Of a stretch of 64,000 nt of DNA, positions 44,616-55,290 are shown piece by piece. Under the pieces are notes generated by a model, which made no database searches, was not told the DNA's origin, and saw nothing but the letters and a program-made list of their open reading frames with translations. The stretch is from Marinobacter gudaonensis (GTDB lineage: Bacteria > Pseudomonadota > Gammaproteobacteria > Pseudomonadales > Oleiphilaceae). The translations under genes and the position numbers were made by a program. The stretch covers positions 1,240,001 to 1,304,000 of the forward strand of contig NZ_FOYV01000001.1 in NCBI RefSeq assembly GCF_900115175.1, read 5' to 3'. Numbering within the stretch: position 1 is the stretch's first letter; each line of letters starts with the position of its first letter.

Positions 44616-45524
44616 TCAGGCGCCAGGATGCCCCCAGACGCCCTCCAGGGCTTCGAGGGCCTCGCCGATCAGCGGCTCGCCCCGCCGGTCCCGATGCCAG
44701 ATAAAGCTGAGGGCGCAGGGTAACCGAACGCCATCCAGAACCACCAGGCCCCTTTCCTGGCGCTCAGTCATGGCCAGGGCATCCCTGGCCAGACTCAGGC
44801 CCACCCCGGCTCGCACCAGGTCCAGCATGCACGCCTCCTGATCCACCTGGGCGACTCCCCGGGGCAGCACACCAAGCGGGTCGAGCACCCCTTTGAGCAG
44901 CCGATGATGAACGGAATCCTCGGGCGTGACGATCCAGGGCATGTTCGCCAGATCCTCCCAGCGGGTTGAGCCGATGCGTGGGCCCCAGCCGGCCGGCGCC
45001 ACCACGTAATACTGGAAACCGGTCAGTTCCCGGTGGGCAACCTCCGGAGCCAGGGCGCCGGGGCCAACGCCCGGCGGCGCCAGGAAAAAGCCCACGTCCA
45101 GTCGGCCATCCCTCACCTGTTCCAGAACGCTGCCACTCATGCCCTGGCGCAGCTCCGTCTCCAGTTGCGGCGCCCTCTCCACCAGCCGGTGCAGGAACGC
45201 CCCCAGGCGAATGAACTCCGGATCTACGATGGTGCCGATGCGGAGCCGACCCCTCAGGGTACTGTGCAAGGCCCGGGCGCTTTGCTCAAACGCCGCCAAA
45301 GCAGCAAGGGCTTTTTCAGCCACTGGCAACAATGCCTGGCCATCCGGCGTGAGCACCAGGCCCTGGGGTTTGCGCTGGAACAACTTCAGTTCCAACTCGT
45401 CTTGCAACTGCTTAAGTTTGAGACTGACTGCCGGCTGGGTCAGATGGAGCCGTATGGCGGCTCGAGACACGCTGCCCTCACGGGCAACGGTCACAAAGGC
45501 CTTGAGTGTTTGCAGAGGATGCAC
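44616..45524 (-). CDS. LysR-family regulator of the mmsA-GMC operon
   Basis: 302 residues. HTH residues (KAFVTVAREGSVSRAAIRLHLTQPAVSLKLKQLQ) and an effector domain (LRIGTIVDPEFIRLG, then GVGLSLARDAL). The start is GTG with AGGAAG about eight bases upstream. It is divergent from mmsA and separated from it by a palindromic candidate operator. The arrangement matches LysR regulators that I recall controlling 3-hydroxypropionate degradation genes in Pseudomonas. Confidence 0.9.
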   Translation of the reverse strand: MHPLQTLKAFVTVAREGSVSRAAIRLHLTQPAVSLKLKQLQDELELKLFQRKPQGLVLTPDGQALLPVAEKALAALAAFEQSARALHSTLRGRLRIGTIVDPEFIRLGAFLHRLVERAPQLETELRQGMSGSVLEQVRDGRLDVGFFLAPPGVGPGALAPEVAHRELTGFQYYVVAPAGWGPRIGSTRWEDLANMPWIVTPEDSVHHRLLKGVLDPLGVLPRGVAQVDQEACMLDLVRAGVGLSLARDALAMTERQERGLVVLDGVRLPCALSFIWHRDRRGEPLIGEALEALEGVWGHPGA

Positions 45525-45548
45525 AGGTTCGCTTCCTGATCGCCATTC

Positions 45549-45569
45549 GATATAAGTAAAGCTTATATC
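45549..45569. promoter_or_regulatory. LysR-type operator
   Basis: GATATAAG-TAAAG-CTTATATC, an 8-bp perfect inverted repeat with a 5-bp spacer, contains the T-N11-A pattern (T at 45553, A at 45565) expected of LysR sites. It lies 25 bp before the LysR start and about 140 bp upstream of mmsA, the position from which a divergent LysR would control both promoters. Confidence 0.7.
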
Positions 45570-45709
45570 TGGCTTTTGGAAATCTCAATTGCCTGCCGAT
45601 CGAATCGGCCCTACTCTGGGTGATTAATCGACAATTATCGCCTTTCGGGGCGCGAACACCCCTGAAACCTTTTCGACTTCGGGGTTTTCCGGAACAGCAC
45701 GAGGCACAC

Positions 45710-47221
<1,512 letters not shown>

Positions 47222-47247
47222 CCCACAGGCAGCGGCGGAGAAGAACC

Positions 47248-48918
47248 ATGTCCGATAACAACAAGGCCACGGGACAGCTGGAGTTCGATTACATCGTGGT
47301 AGGCGCCGGCTCGGCTGGCTGCCTGCTGGCCAATCGCCTGAGCGCCAAACCGGACAACCGGGTATTGCTGATCGAGGCCGGCGGACGCGACAACTACCAC
47401 TGGATTCACATTCCGGTGGGCTACCTGTACTGCATCGACAACCCCCGAACCGACTGGCGTTTCCGCACCGAGCCGGATCCTGGCCTCAACGGCCGCTCGC
47501 TGATTTACCCCCGGGGCAAGACCCTGGGTGGCTGTTCCAGCATCAACGGCATGCTCTACATCCGCGGCCAGGCCCGGGACTACAATCAATGGGCCGAAGT
47601 AACCGGCGAGCAGGCCTGGAACTGGGAGAACTGCCTGTCGGATTTCATGCGCCACGAGGACCACTATCGCCTGGATGAGGGCGGTGACGCCGACCCGGAC
47701 CATCACAAGTACCATGGCCATGGCGGTGAGTGGCGAGTGGAGCACCAGCGCCTGAAATGGAAGGTGCTGGAAGACTTCGCCACCGCCTGCGTGGAGGCCG
47801 GGATTCCCCGAACCCGCGACTTCAACCGGGGTGATAATGAAGGCGTGGACTACTTCGAGGTAAACCAGCGTTCGGGCTGGCGCTGGAACACCTCCAAGGC
47901 GTTCCTGCGCGAAGCGGAAAAACGCCCCAACCTGACCCTCTGGCACTCCACCCACGTACTGGGCCTGACCACTGAAACCGGCGACGCCGGTCCCCGCTGT
48001 ACCGGTGTAAAGGTTGAAAGGCCTGGCACTGGCGAGTTGCTGGCGCTGGCCAAACGGGAAGTCGTGCTCTCGGCCGGCGCCATCGGCTCGCCGCAACTGC
48101 TTCAGCTCTCGGGTATTGGCCCGGGGGACTTGCTCAGGGAACACGGTATCGACGTGGTTCTCGACCTGCCCGGCGTGGGCGAGAATCTCCAGGACCACCT
48201 GCAGATCCGCTCGGTGTACAAGGTGACCGGTGCCACCACCCTGAACACCATGGCCAATTCCCTGGTGGGCAAGGCCCGGATCGGCCTGGAGTACCTGCTC
48301 ACCCGGTCCGGCCCCATGAGCATGGCGCCTTCCCAGTTGTGCCTGTTTACCCGTAGCTCGGAGGAGTTCGACTACGCCAACATCGAATACCACGTGCAGC
48401 CCCTGAGCCTGGATGCCTTCGGCCAGCCCCTGCATGATTTCCCGGCCATCACCGCCAGCGTCTGCAACCTGAACCCCACCAGCCGGGGTACGGTGCGCAT
48501 TCGCAGCCGCGATCCGAAAGCGGCACCGGCGATTTCGCCCAACTACCTGAGCACGCCGGAGGACCGCAAAGTGGCAGCGGATTCGCTTCGGGTGACCCGA
48601 CGCATCGCCGAGCAGCCGGCGTTCCAGAAATACCAGCCCGAGGAGTTCAAGCCGGGCCTGCAGTACCAGACCGACGATGAACTCACCCGGCTGGCCGGGG
48701 ACATTGGCACCACCATCTTTCACCCGGTGGGCACCACCCGGATGGGACGTGCCGACGACGAGCAAGCGGTTGTGGACCCTCACCTCAGGGTCCGGGGAAT
48801 GGCCGGGCTTCGGGTGGTGGATGCCGGTGTCATGCCCACCATCACCAGCGGCAACACCAACTCACCTACCCTGATGATTGCCGAAAAGGCGGCACGCTGG
48901 ATTCTGGCGGGCGAGTAG
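47248..48918 (+). CDS. GMC oxidoreductase, probable 3-hydroxypropionate dehydrogenase
   Basis: 556-residue FAD alcohol dehydrogenase of the choline-dehydrogenase-like GMC family. It has the dinucleotide fold YIVVGAGSAGCLLANRLS, GMC signature PRGKTLGGCSSINGMLY, and the C-terminal catalytic pair region FHPVGTTRMG and NTNSPTLMIAEKAA. Immediately upstream is mmsA and a divergent LysR. This trio matches hpdH-mmsA, where a GMC enzyme oxidises 3-hydroxypropionate to malonate semialdehyde for MmsA. Choline or long-chain alcohol dehydrogenase (AlkJ) is the alternative. The start is after a GCGGAG site. Confidence 0.85.
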   Translation: MSDNNKATGQLEFDYIVVGAGSAGCLLANRLSAKPDNRVLLIEAGGRDNYHWIHIPVGYLYCIDNPRTDWRFRTEPDPGLNGRSLIYPRGKTLGGCSSINGMLYIRGQARDYNQWAEVTGEQAWNWENCLSDFMRHEDHYRLDEGGDADPDHHKYHGHGGEWRVEHQRLKWKVLEDFATACVEAGIPRTRDFNRGDNEGVDYFEVNQRSGWRWNTSKAFLREAEKRPNLTLWHSTHVLGLTTETGDAGPRCTGVKVERPGTGELLALAKREVVLSAGAIGSPQLLQLSGIGPGDLLREHGIDVVLDLPGVGENLQDHLQIRSVYKVTGATTLNTMANSLVGKARIGLEYLLTRSGPMSMAPSQLCLFTRSSEEFDYANIEYHVQPLSLDAFGQPLHDFPAITASVCNLNPTSRGTVRIRSRDPKAAPAISPNYLSTPEDRKVAADSLRVTRRIAEQPAFQKYQPEEFKPGLQYQTDDELTRLAGDIGTTIFHPVGTTRMGRADDEQAVVDPHLRVRGMAGLRVVDAGVMPTITSGNTNSPTLMIAEKAARWILAGE

Positions 48919-48925
48919 CCACGCG

Positions 48926-49597
48926 CTACTCCGCCAGCTGGCGGATCTCGTCATACTCGCGAATTTGCAGCACGCGCTCAGCCGCGGGCGCTGTGGCCAG
49001 GCTGCAGACCTCATTGACCATGGCAAGGGCCACCGTTGCCGCCTCAATGCCCCGGTACTTGTCCAGGGGGCCGATCAGCAGGCGGTTTACCAGGGGCATG
49101 GCCTTGATACCCAGCGCCTCCGCGGTGCGCTGCTCCTTGCGGTCACCCAGCAGCAGACTGGGATGATAGATGGAAAGGTAGGGGTAACCCAGGTCTTCAA
49201 GGGCATCTTCGAGCTCTCCCTTCACCCGGTTGTAGAAGATGGTGGAGGAGGACGACGCACCAATGGCCGACATCAGGATAAAGGCCCGGACGTCAGGGGC
49301 CCGGCCCAGCTCTGCTGCTTTGAGGGGATAGCCGAGATCCACCTTTCGAAACTGGGCCTGGGAGCCGGCCTTTTTGATGGTGGTGCCCAGGCAGCAGATA
49401 ATGGCATCCACATCAAACAGGCTGGCATGGGCGTCCAGATCGTCGAAATCGACCTCATGCTGGGCCAGTTTGTCGTGCAGGGTCGGCAACCGGTGACGCA
49501 CCAGGGCCACCACCTGATTAACCTCCTCCCGGGCCAACAGCCCCTGAAGAACCTGCCCGCCAGTAAGACCGGTGGCACCGAGCAACATCACCTTCAT
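48926..49597 (-). CDS. NAD(P)-binding SDR-like protein
   Basis: 223-residue atypical short-chain dehydrogenase with the Rossmann motif LLGATGLTGGQVLQGLL at the N-terminus, VDAIICCLGTTIKKAG, and a serine-rich loop MSAIGASSSSTIFYNRVKGELE containing the Y-x3-K catalytic pair. It resembles HTATIP2/NAD(P)H-binding oxidoreductases of unknown substrate. The start at 49597 begins exactly at the Rossmann strand. It converges on the GMC gene with a 7-bp gap. Confidence 0.85.
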   Translation of the reverse strand: MKVMLLGATGLTGGQVLQGLLAREEVNQVVALVRHRLPTLHDKLAQHEVDFDDLDAHASLFDVDAIICCLGTTIKKAGSQAQFRKVDLGYPLKAAELGRAPDVRAFILMSAIGASSSSTIFYNRVKGELEDALEDLGYPYLSIYHPSLLLGDRKEQRTAEALGIKAMPLVNRLLIGPLDKYRGIEAATVALAMVNEVCSLATAPAAERVLQIREYDEIRQLAE

Positions 49598-49686
49598 AAC
49601 AGACCTTCCCGCAAACAAACCTGCTTCATCATAGCAAAGACCGGCCGGCTGGCGCCTTCCCTGGCAGGCACCACGACCGCCCCACC

Positions 49687-49714
49687 AAAAAAAGCACCGG
49701 GACAAGCCCGGTGC
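49687..49714 (-). terminator. Intrinsic terminator of the tctCBA operon
   Basis: On the minus strand a GCACCGGG / CCCGGTGC stem (8 bp, 5-base loop) is followed by seven T residues. It lies 45 bp beyond the tctA stop and is a textbook Rho-independent terminator. Confidence 0.93.
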
Positions 49715-49758
49715 AAAGACTGACAACAGATCGTCGGTCGGGAGTCATCAGGGGTCTG

Positions 49759-51285
49759 CTAGTCGCTGACCGGGCTCTCCTTCATGGCCGCATTCATCCG
49801 TCGGCGCAACAGCGGCCCGACGAGGTACGGCAGGATCAGGCCCAACCCGGCGACAATCCAGAGCCCCATCGCAAGCGGGCTGCCCCAGAGAATGCTCCAG
49901 TCACCGTCCGACAGTACCATGGCGTGCCCCAGGTTCTTCTCCATTTCCGGCCCGAGCAGCAGACCCAGAATGATCGGCACCAGGGGTATTTCCAGTTTGC
50001 GCAGGAAGTAGCCCGCAATGCCGAATGCCACCATAAAATAAAGGTCGAAGGTGCTGTGGCTGATGGAATAGATACCCACGAACGCCACCATGGTGACGAT
50101 CGGCAGCAGGTACATGGGCGGCACTGAAAGCAGCTTCACGAAGAAGCCGACCAACGGAATGTTCAGCACCAGCAGCAGCACGTTGCCGATCAGCAGCGCC
50201 GCGATCACGCCCCAGACGATGTCGGCGTTCTGGGTAAACATCAGCGGCCCGGGCGTGATGTTCAGGGAGATCAGCATGGCCAGCAGCACGGCAGTGGTGC
50301 CGCTGCCCGGAACACCCAGGGTCAGCATAGGCACCAGGGCACCCGAAGACGCGCCATTGTTGCCGGCCTCCGGCGCCACGACGCCCCGGATATCCCCTTC
50401 ACCAAACGTGCCTTTCTTGCCCACCACCTGCTTTTCCAGGGTGTAGCTGATAAAACTGCCCAGGGAAGCACCCGCGCCCGGCAGGACACCGGAAATAAAA
50501 CCCAGTATGCCGCCGCGAAGCTGCGTTGGAATCGTGGTCACCAGTTCCTTGAACGTCAGGGTGAGTTTGCCCACCTGCATCTTCTCGCGACCGCCACCCA
50601 TCCGATGTTCAACAAAGAACAGCAATTCGGAGATGGCAAACAGGCCCACAATCGCCAGGATGAAATCGATACCCTCATAGAGTTCCAGCACGCCGAACGT
50701 GTAACGCTGGGTTCCGGTGGAGATATCAATGCCGACCGTGGAGATCATGATACCCAGGGTGGCCGCGATCACCGTTTTCATCGGGTTCTTGCCGGTAATG
50801 CCCCCGAGGGTGGCAAAGGCCAGCAGGAACAGGGCAAAGTACTCCGCCGGCCCGAAGGTCAGCGCGAATTTTGCCAGCACCGGTGCGAGCATGATCAGAC
50901 CGATGGTGCCTATCAGGCCACCGGCAAAGGAGGCGATGGCCGACACCGCCAGGGCATCGGCAGCGCGGCCTTTCTGTGCCATGGGGTAGCCATCGAGGCA
51001 GGTCATCATCGCCGGCTCGTCGCCGGGTATGTTCAGCAGGATCGACGATATCCGTCCGCCGTACATGGCACCAGCGTACACCGCCGTGAGCAGGATCATC
51101 GCCGTTTCCGGCGGCAACCCGAGGGTGAACGCCAGGGGAATCAGAATAGCGACGCCGTTGGCCGGCCCCAGGCCAGGCAGGCAGCCTATCAGCGTACCTA
51201 CGAAGGCGCCAAAGAGCGCAAACATCAGGTTGTAAGGGGTCAGCGCAACCGCGAACCCCTCCATCAGAAAGCCGAGAGTTTCCAT
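49759..51285 (-). CDS. tctA: Tripartite tricarboxylate transporter permease TctA
   Basis: 508-residue large membrane subunit of the TTT family with about twelve helices. Motifs GTLIGCLPGLGPANGVAILIPL and GVVAPEAGNNGASSGALVPMLTLGVPGSGTTAVLL are the two conserved TctA gates. With TctB and the binding protein TctC it imports citrate, tricarballylate or other carboxylates using the proton or sodium gradient. Its ATG overlaps the tctB stop by one base. Confidence 0.95.
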   Translation of the reverse strand: METLGFLMEGFAVALTPYNLMFALFGAFVGTLIGCLPGLGPANGVAILIPLAFTLGLPPETAMILLTAVYAGAMYGGRISSILLNIPGDEPAMMTCLDGYPMAQKGRAADALAVSAIASFAGGLIGTIGLIMLAPVLAKFALTFGPAEYFALFLLAFATLGGITGKNPMKTVIAATLGIMISTVGIDISTGTQRYTFGVLELYEGIDFILAIVGLFAISELLFFVEHRMGGGREKMQVGKLTLTFKELVTTIPTQLRGGILGFISGVLPGAGASLGSFISYTLEKQVVGKKGTFGEGDIRGVVAPEAGNNGASSGALVPMLTLGVPGSGTTAVLLAMLISLNITPGPLMFTQNADIVWGVIAALLIGNVLLLVLNIPLVGFFVKLLSVPPMYLLPIVTMVAFVGIYSISHSTFDLYFMVAFGIAGYFLRKLEIPLVPIILGLLLGPEMEKNLGHAMVLSDGDWSILWGSPLAMGLWIVAGLGLILPYLVGPLLRRRMNAAMKESPVSD

Positions 51286-51731
51286 CAGTGCACCTCCAGC
51301 AAGCCGGCGGGCAGGCTCAGCGACAGGCCGTAGTTGAACAGCACGAAGACCACCACAGCGCTCGCCAGCCCGGTCACAAAGGCCCGTTTCGGTTCAGCGC
51401 CCATACGCCAGCTCAATGTGCCCACAGCCAGGGTAGTGGCAATCACAAAGCCCAGCGGCTCGAGCAGGAACGCATAGACCACCAGAACCGCCACCGACAC
51501 CACCAGCTCCAGGGCAGACTTGCCCAGGGGCCACTGAGCGTCCGGGTCCGGCTTGATCATCAGGTAGAGACTGCCTGCAACCAGCACCACCGAGAGGATG
51601 GTGGGAAAGGTTTCCGGGCCCACGGCTTCGGCGCCGCCAAACGGCTCGGGCCACTGTTGGGCAGCCCAGCCGTAGGCAACGGCGAGAACCAGAAGGCCCA
51701 GGCCGAGAACGCGATCACCGAGGCTGCTCAT
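51285..51731 (-). CDS. tctB: Tripartite tricarboxylate transporter small permease TctB
   Basis: 148-residue membrane protein with four helices, typical of the small TctB subunit. Diagnostic is AEAVGPETFPTILSVVLVAGSLYLM between helices 1 and 2. Its ATG overlaps the tctC stop (ATGA), so expression is coupled. Confidence 0.93.
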   Translation of the reverse strand: MSSLGDRVLGLGLLVLAVAYGWAAQQWPEPFGGAEAVGPETFPTILSVVLVAGSLYLMIKPDPDAQWPLGKSALELVVSVAVLVVYAFLLEPLGFVIATTLAVGTLSWRMGAEPKRAFVTGLASAVVVFVLFNYGLSLSLPAGLLEVH

Positions 51732-52705
51732 TTGAGCAGCCCGATTTCGCGGGACAGGTTCTCGATGTCCTGAACCTGGTTGCGCACGAACTCATCAAAC
51801 TTGTCCGCCGGCGGATGGAACGGGATCAGGCCGTTGCTCTTCATCACCTGCCTCCACTCGTCACTGGCGTACAGGGTATCGACGGCTTCCACCCAGTAGG
51901 CCTTGGCGGCCTCGTCCGCACCCTTGGGCATGTAGAACCCGCGCCAGTTCGGTCCCACCGCATCAATGCCCTGCTCTTTAGCGGTAGGCAGGTTGCCGAA
52001 CTTGCCCGGCAGGCGCTCGTCCGCCAGCACCGCCAGAACGCGCAGGTCGCCGGACTCCATGAAGCCGGTCGCCTCGGAAATATCGCCAGTAAAGGCGTCA
52101 ACCTGGCCACCAACCACCTGGGTCATGGCTTCGCCACCGTTGTTGTAGGACAGGTAGGGAATGGACGGCAGTCGGTCAGCACCGGCGGCCTTGGCTGCGA
52201 TCAACACTTTCAGGTGGTCCCAGCCACCCCGGGCGCTGCCACCGGCAAACTTGACGGACTTGGGATTGGCTTTCACGGCTGCCATCAGGTCGTTGAGCGT
52301 CTGGTACTTCGAGTCCTTGCCAACGGCGATGATGCCGTAATCAGCGCCCAGGGCGCCGACCCAGGTCACCATGTCGGCGTTCATGCCGGGAAACTGCTTC
52401 TGGGCCAGCCGGGTGGTGGTCGCGGTGGATGCCGCCACCAGCAGCTTGTTGTCTTCAGCCCGCTTGCTCACAGTGTGGGCATAGGCCACGCCGCCGCCGG
52501 CGCCAGCCATATTAACGGTCTGGACAGTGCCTTCCACCAAGCCAAGATCCTTCAGCACGTTACCAACGCTGCGGCAGGTAAAATCCCAACCGCCACCGGG
52601 ATCGGCGGGCGCCAGGCATTCGACTTTTCCGGAGGGCTGCCAGGCCATGGCAGACATGGAGACGGCCGCAGCCGCCACGAAAGACAGGGTTCTCTTGATA
52701 AACAT
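51728..52705 (-). CDS. tctC: Tripartite tricarboxylate transporter substrate-binding protein TctC
   Basis: 325-residue periplasmic binding protein (Bug family). A signal peptide ends near AMA-W (about residue 21). Conserved blocks are APADPGGGWDFTCRSV, GAGGGVAYAH, AVKANPKSVKFAGGSARGGWD and VGPNWRGFYMPKG, which line the substrate cleft. The ATG at 52705 has a GAGGTGA site. It is first of the tctCBA operon, divergent from the CitA-like kinase gene. Confidence 0.95.
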   Translation of the reverse strand: MFIKRTLSFVAAAAVSMSAMAWQPSGKVECLAPADPGGGWDFTCRSVGNVLKDLGLVEGTVQTVNMAGAGGGVAYAHTVSKRAEDNKLLVAASTATTTRLAQKQFPGMNADMVTWVGALGADYGIIAVGKDSKYQTLNDLMAAVKANPKSVKFAGGSARGGWDHLKVLIAAKAAGADRLPSIPYLSYNNGGEAMTQVVGGQVDAFTGDISEATGFMESGDLRVLAVLADERLPGKFGNLPTAKEQGIDAVGPNWRGFYMPKGADEAAKAYWVEAVDTLYASDEWRQVMKSNGLIPFHPPADKFDEFVRNQVQDIENLSREIGLLK

Positions 52706-52907
52706 GGTTGTCACCTCATCAACTTGTTGTTGTGATCGCCCCTGAGGCAGGACCGTGTTGGCCAGGTCCCTGGCTTTGGCAGGCCAGAGGAGCGATTGCA
52801 GGCAGGTTAATAGGTGAAACCCGAACCCTTGAAGCTTGTGCACGTAATGCCTTTAAAGGGCATTTACCGCATTTTGTTCATAAAGATCACGGGCATGTCC
52901 CGGAACG

Positions 52908-54572
52908 ATGCAGTACCCTGAGCAAACAATGACAACAAGCCCGACACCGCCCGTGTTTCGAAAGACCAAACTCAAAACCCGAATGATCCTCACCCTGGGA
53001 CTGCTGGGCGCTTTGCAGACTGTCCTGATCGGTGGCTTTGCCGGCTTCTACCTGAGCGATTCCCTCTACGACGAAATCGGCCAACGCGCCCTCATGGTCG
53101 CCAAGACGGTGGCCGCCACCCCGGCCGTGATCGAGGGTGTCCGGGAGCGGGACATCGACGGCCTGAACCGCCTCGCGGAACGGCTCGCAGTGACCAACGA
53201 AGCCCTGTTTATCGTGATCGGAGACGCCGAGGCCATTCGCCTGGCCCATCCCGACCCAAGCCGGATCGGGCATTCCATGGGCGATGACGATGGCGACTAT
53301 GGGCGCAAGGCTCTGGTGGACGGCCAGGCCTACGTTGCCCGGGCCAGGGGCAGCCTCGGGGAATCCATGCGGGGCAAGGCACCGGTTGTCGTCCCCGCAA
53401 CTGGCGACATCATCGGCATCGTGTCGGTTGGCTACAGCCTCCAGCAGGTGGAAACCACCATACGTCGCTACAATTTCGTGCTTTACGGCGTGGTGGGGCT
53501 GATGCTGCTGGTAACGATCCTGTCCGCCATAGTGATCGCCGGGCGCTTCAAGCGGGCCATCTTCGGACTGGAACCGGAGGAGATCGCCCGGCTGTTCCGG
53601 GAACGTGAAGCGACCCTGCAATCGGTGCGCGAGGGCATCATTGCGATCAACCGCGAGGGCATGATCACCACCGCCAACCGGGCCGCCTATGAAACCCTGG
53701 GCCTGCCCCCGGAACCACCGCTGGCTGGCCAGCACGTTCTGGATGTGCTCCCGGAAAGCAGCCTGCCCGCCATTCTGGAGTCCGGTGAGCCGGACTTCGA
53801 CCGGGAAATATGGCTTCGGGACCGGCAGATGGTGGTCAACCGGCTGCCGGTACGCCAGGGCGAAGACATTATCGGCGTGGTCGCCAGCTTCCGGCTGCGC
53901 GACGAGCTTGATCAGGTCAGCCGCCGGCTGACCCGCATCCAGCAGTATGCCGATACCCTGCGCAGCCAGACCCATGAATATTCCAACAAACTGCACACCA
54001 TTGCCGGCCTCATCCAGATTGGTGCTACCGGGGAAGCCCTGAACCTGATCGGCAGCGAAGTCAGCGATCACCAGGCGCTGATCCACCTGCTGCTTGAGGC
54101 GGTACCGGATCCGGTCATTGCCGGCTGTCTTCTGGGCAAGTACAACCGGGCCCGGGAGATGGGGCTGCGCCTGGAGATTGACCCGGACAGCCGGATGTCT
54201 GACCTGCCTGCCACCCTGCCCCGCGACCAGCTGGTCAGTGTACTGGGCAACCTGATAGACAACGCCCTGGATGCCACCCTTGCCAAGACCGGGGCAGGCG
54301 GCCAGGTTCAGCTTTCCATGACCGACCTTGGCCAGGAACTGATTTTCGAGGTGGAAGACCAGGGCGCCGGGATTCCGGAAGCCGAGCGGCAGCGCATTTT
54401 CGAGAAGGGCGTCAGCACCAAGAACGGCGAGTCCAGGGGCTATGGCCTGCATCTGGTGCGCCAGTTCCTCAACCAGTGGGGTGGCTCGGTGACCGTGGAC
54501 GATGTGCCGGAGGGCGGCAGCCGGTTTACCCTGTACCTGCCCAAGACTGCCAATGGGAGAGTCTACCCGTGA
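52908..54572 (+). CDS. Sensor histidine kinase, DcuS/CitA family
   Basis: 554-residue membrane kinase. TM1 (about 25-47) and TM2 (about 190-212) flank a periplasmic PDC/PAS-like sensor with RIGHSMGDDDGDYGRKALVDG and SLGESMRGKAPVVVPATGDIIGIVSVGYS, typical of carboxylate sensors. A cytoplasmic PAS domain (about 240-330) follows, then the phosphorylated histidine in SQTHEYSNKLHTIAGLIQIG, N-box NLIDNALDAT and G-box DQGAGIPEAERQRIFEKGVSTK. Either 52908 or 52929 may be the start. It is coupled to the regulator gene by a GTGA overlap and divergent from tctCBA. Confidence 0.93.
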   Translation: MQYPEQTMTTSPTPPVFRKTKLKTRMILTLGLLGALQTVLIGGFAGFYLSDSLYDEIGQRALMVAKTVAATPAVIEGVRERDIDGLNRLAERLAVTNEALFIVIGDAEAIRLAHPDPSRIGHSMGDDDGDYGRKALVDGQAYVARARGSLGESMRGKAPVVVPATGDIIGIVSVGYSLQQVETTIRRYNFVLYGVVGLMLLVTILSAIVIAGRFKRAIFGLEPEEIARLFREREATLQSVREGIIAINREGMITTANRAAYETLGLPPEPPLAGQHVLDVLPESSLPAILESGEPDFDREIWLRDRQMVVNRLPVRQGEDIIGVVASFRLRDELDQVSRRLTRIQQYADTLRSQTHEYSNKLHTIAGLIQIGATGEALNLIGSEVSDHQALIHLLLEAVPDPVIAGCLLGKYNRAREMGLRLEIDPDSRMSDLPATLPRDQLVSVLGNLIDNALDATLAKTGAGGQVQLSMTDLGQELIFEVEDQGAGIPEAERQRIFEKGVSTKNGESRGYGLHLVRQFLNQWGGSVTVDDVPEGGSRFTLYLPKTANGRVYP

Positions 54573-55264
54573 CCTGCATTCGCATCATGATCGTTGAGGA
54601 CGACCCCAGAATCGCCGAAATCCAGCGACGATTCGTGGAACGCCTGGATCAGGTGGAGCTGTGCGGGATCGCTCATACCCTGGCCGATGCCCGGGAGCAG
54701 ATTGACGTACTGGCGCCCGACCTGATCCTGCTGGACGTCTACTTTCCCGATGGCAATGGCCTGGACCTGCTTCGGGAGCTGAGAGCCGCCGACAGCGGCA
54801 GCGACGTCATTCTCATCACCGCCGCCAAGGAAGTGGAAACCCTGCGAAGTGCCCTGCGCGGCGGTGTCTTCGACTATATCCTCAAGCCCCTGGTGTTCGA
54901 GCGCCTGCAGGAGGCTGTTAATGGCTACCGCGGCCACATGGAGCGCCTGGCCACCCTGCATCAGGTTGCCCAGAAAGAAGTGGACGCGCTGCTTCCGAGG
55001 GCGCCCATGGAGAACTCCCGAAGCACGGAGGAACGCTTGCCCAAGGGCATTGATGCGCTGACCCTCGACAAGATTCGTGAGGTTATGGCCGGCGCAGGCA
55101 AACTGAGCGCCGAAGAAGTCGGCAACGCCATCGGCGCCTCCCGCACCACCGCGCGCCGCTACCTGGAATTCCTGGTTGGCGCCGGCGAGCTGTCGGCGGA
55201 AGTGGCCTATGGCAGTGTCGGTCGGCCTGAGCGAAGATACTGCATGGTGGATACCAAGCCCTGA
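54569..55264 (+). CDS. Response regulator, DcuR/CitB family
   Basis: 231-residue response regulator. The receiver has VEDDPRIAEIQ, phospho-acceptor aspartate in ILLDVYFPDGNGLDLLREL, threonine in VILITAAKE and lysine in YILKPLVFE. The C-terminal HTH (LSAEEVGNAIGASRTTARRYLEFLV) and RPERRYCM tail are of the CitB/DpiA type. The start is GTG overlapping the kinase stop, with GGGAGA eight bases before it. It probably activates tctCBA when a carboxylate is sensed. Confidence 0.93.
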   Translation: MTCIRIMIVEDDPRIAEIQRRFVERLDQVELCGIAHTLADAREQIDVLAPDLILLDVYFPDGNGLDLLRELRAADSGSDVILITAAKEVETLRSALRGGVFDYILKPLVFERLQEAVNGYRGHMERLATLHQVAQKEVDALLPRAPMENSRSTEERLPKGIDALTLDKIREVMAGAGKLSAEEVGNAIGASRTTARRYLEFLVGAGELSAEVAYGSVGRPERRYCMVDTKP

Positions 55265-55290
55265 GATCCCTCAAACTCTGGAGCCTGCGC

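Noticed and set aside
52887..54452. 521-codon open frame antisense to the CitA-like kinase
   Set aside because: Same GC3 shadow effect, with no domain and no ribosome site. The kinase gene is fully convincing.
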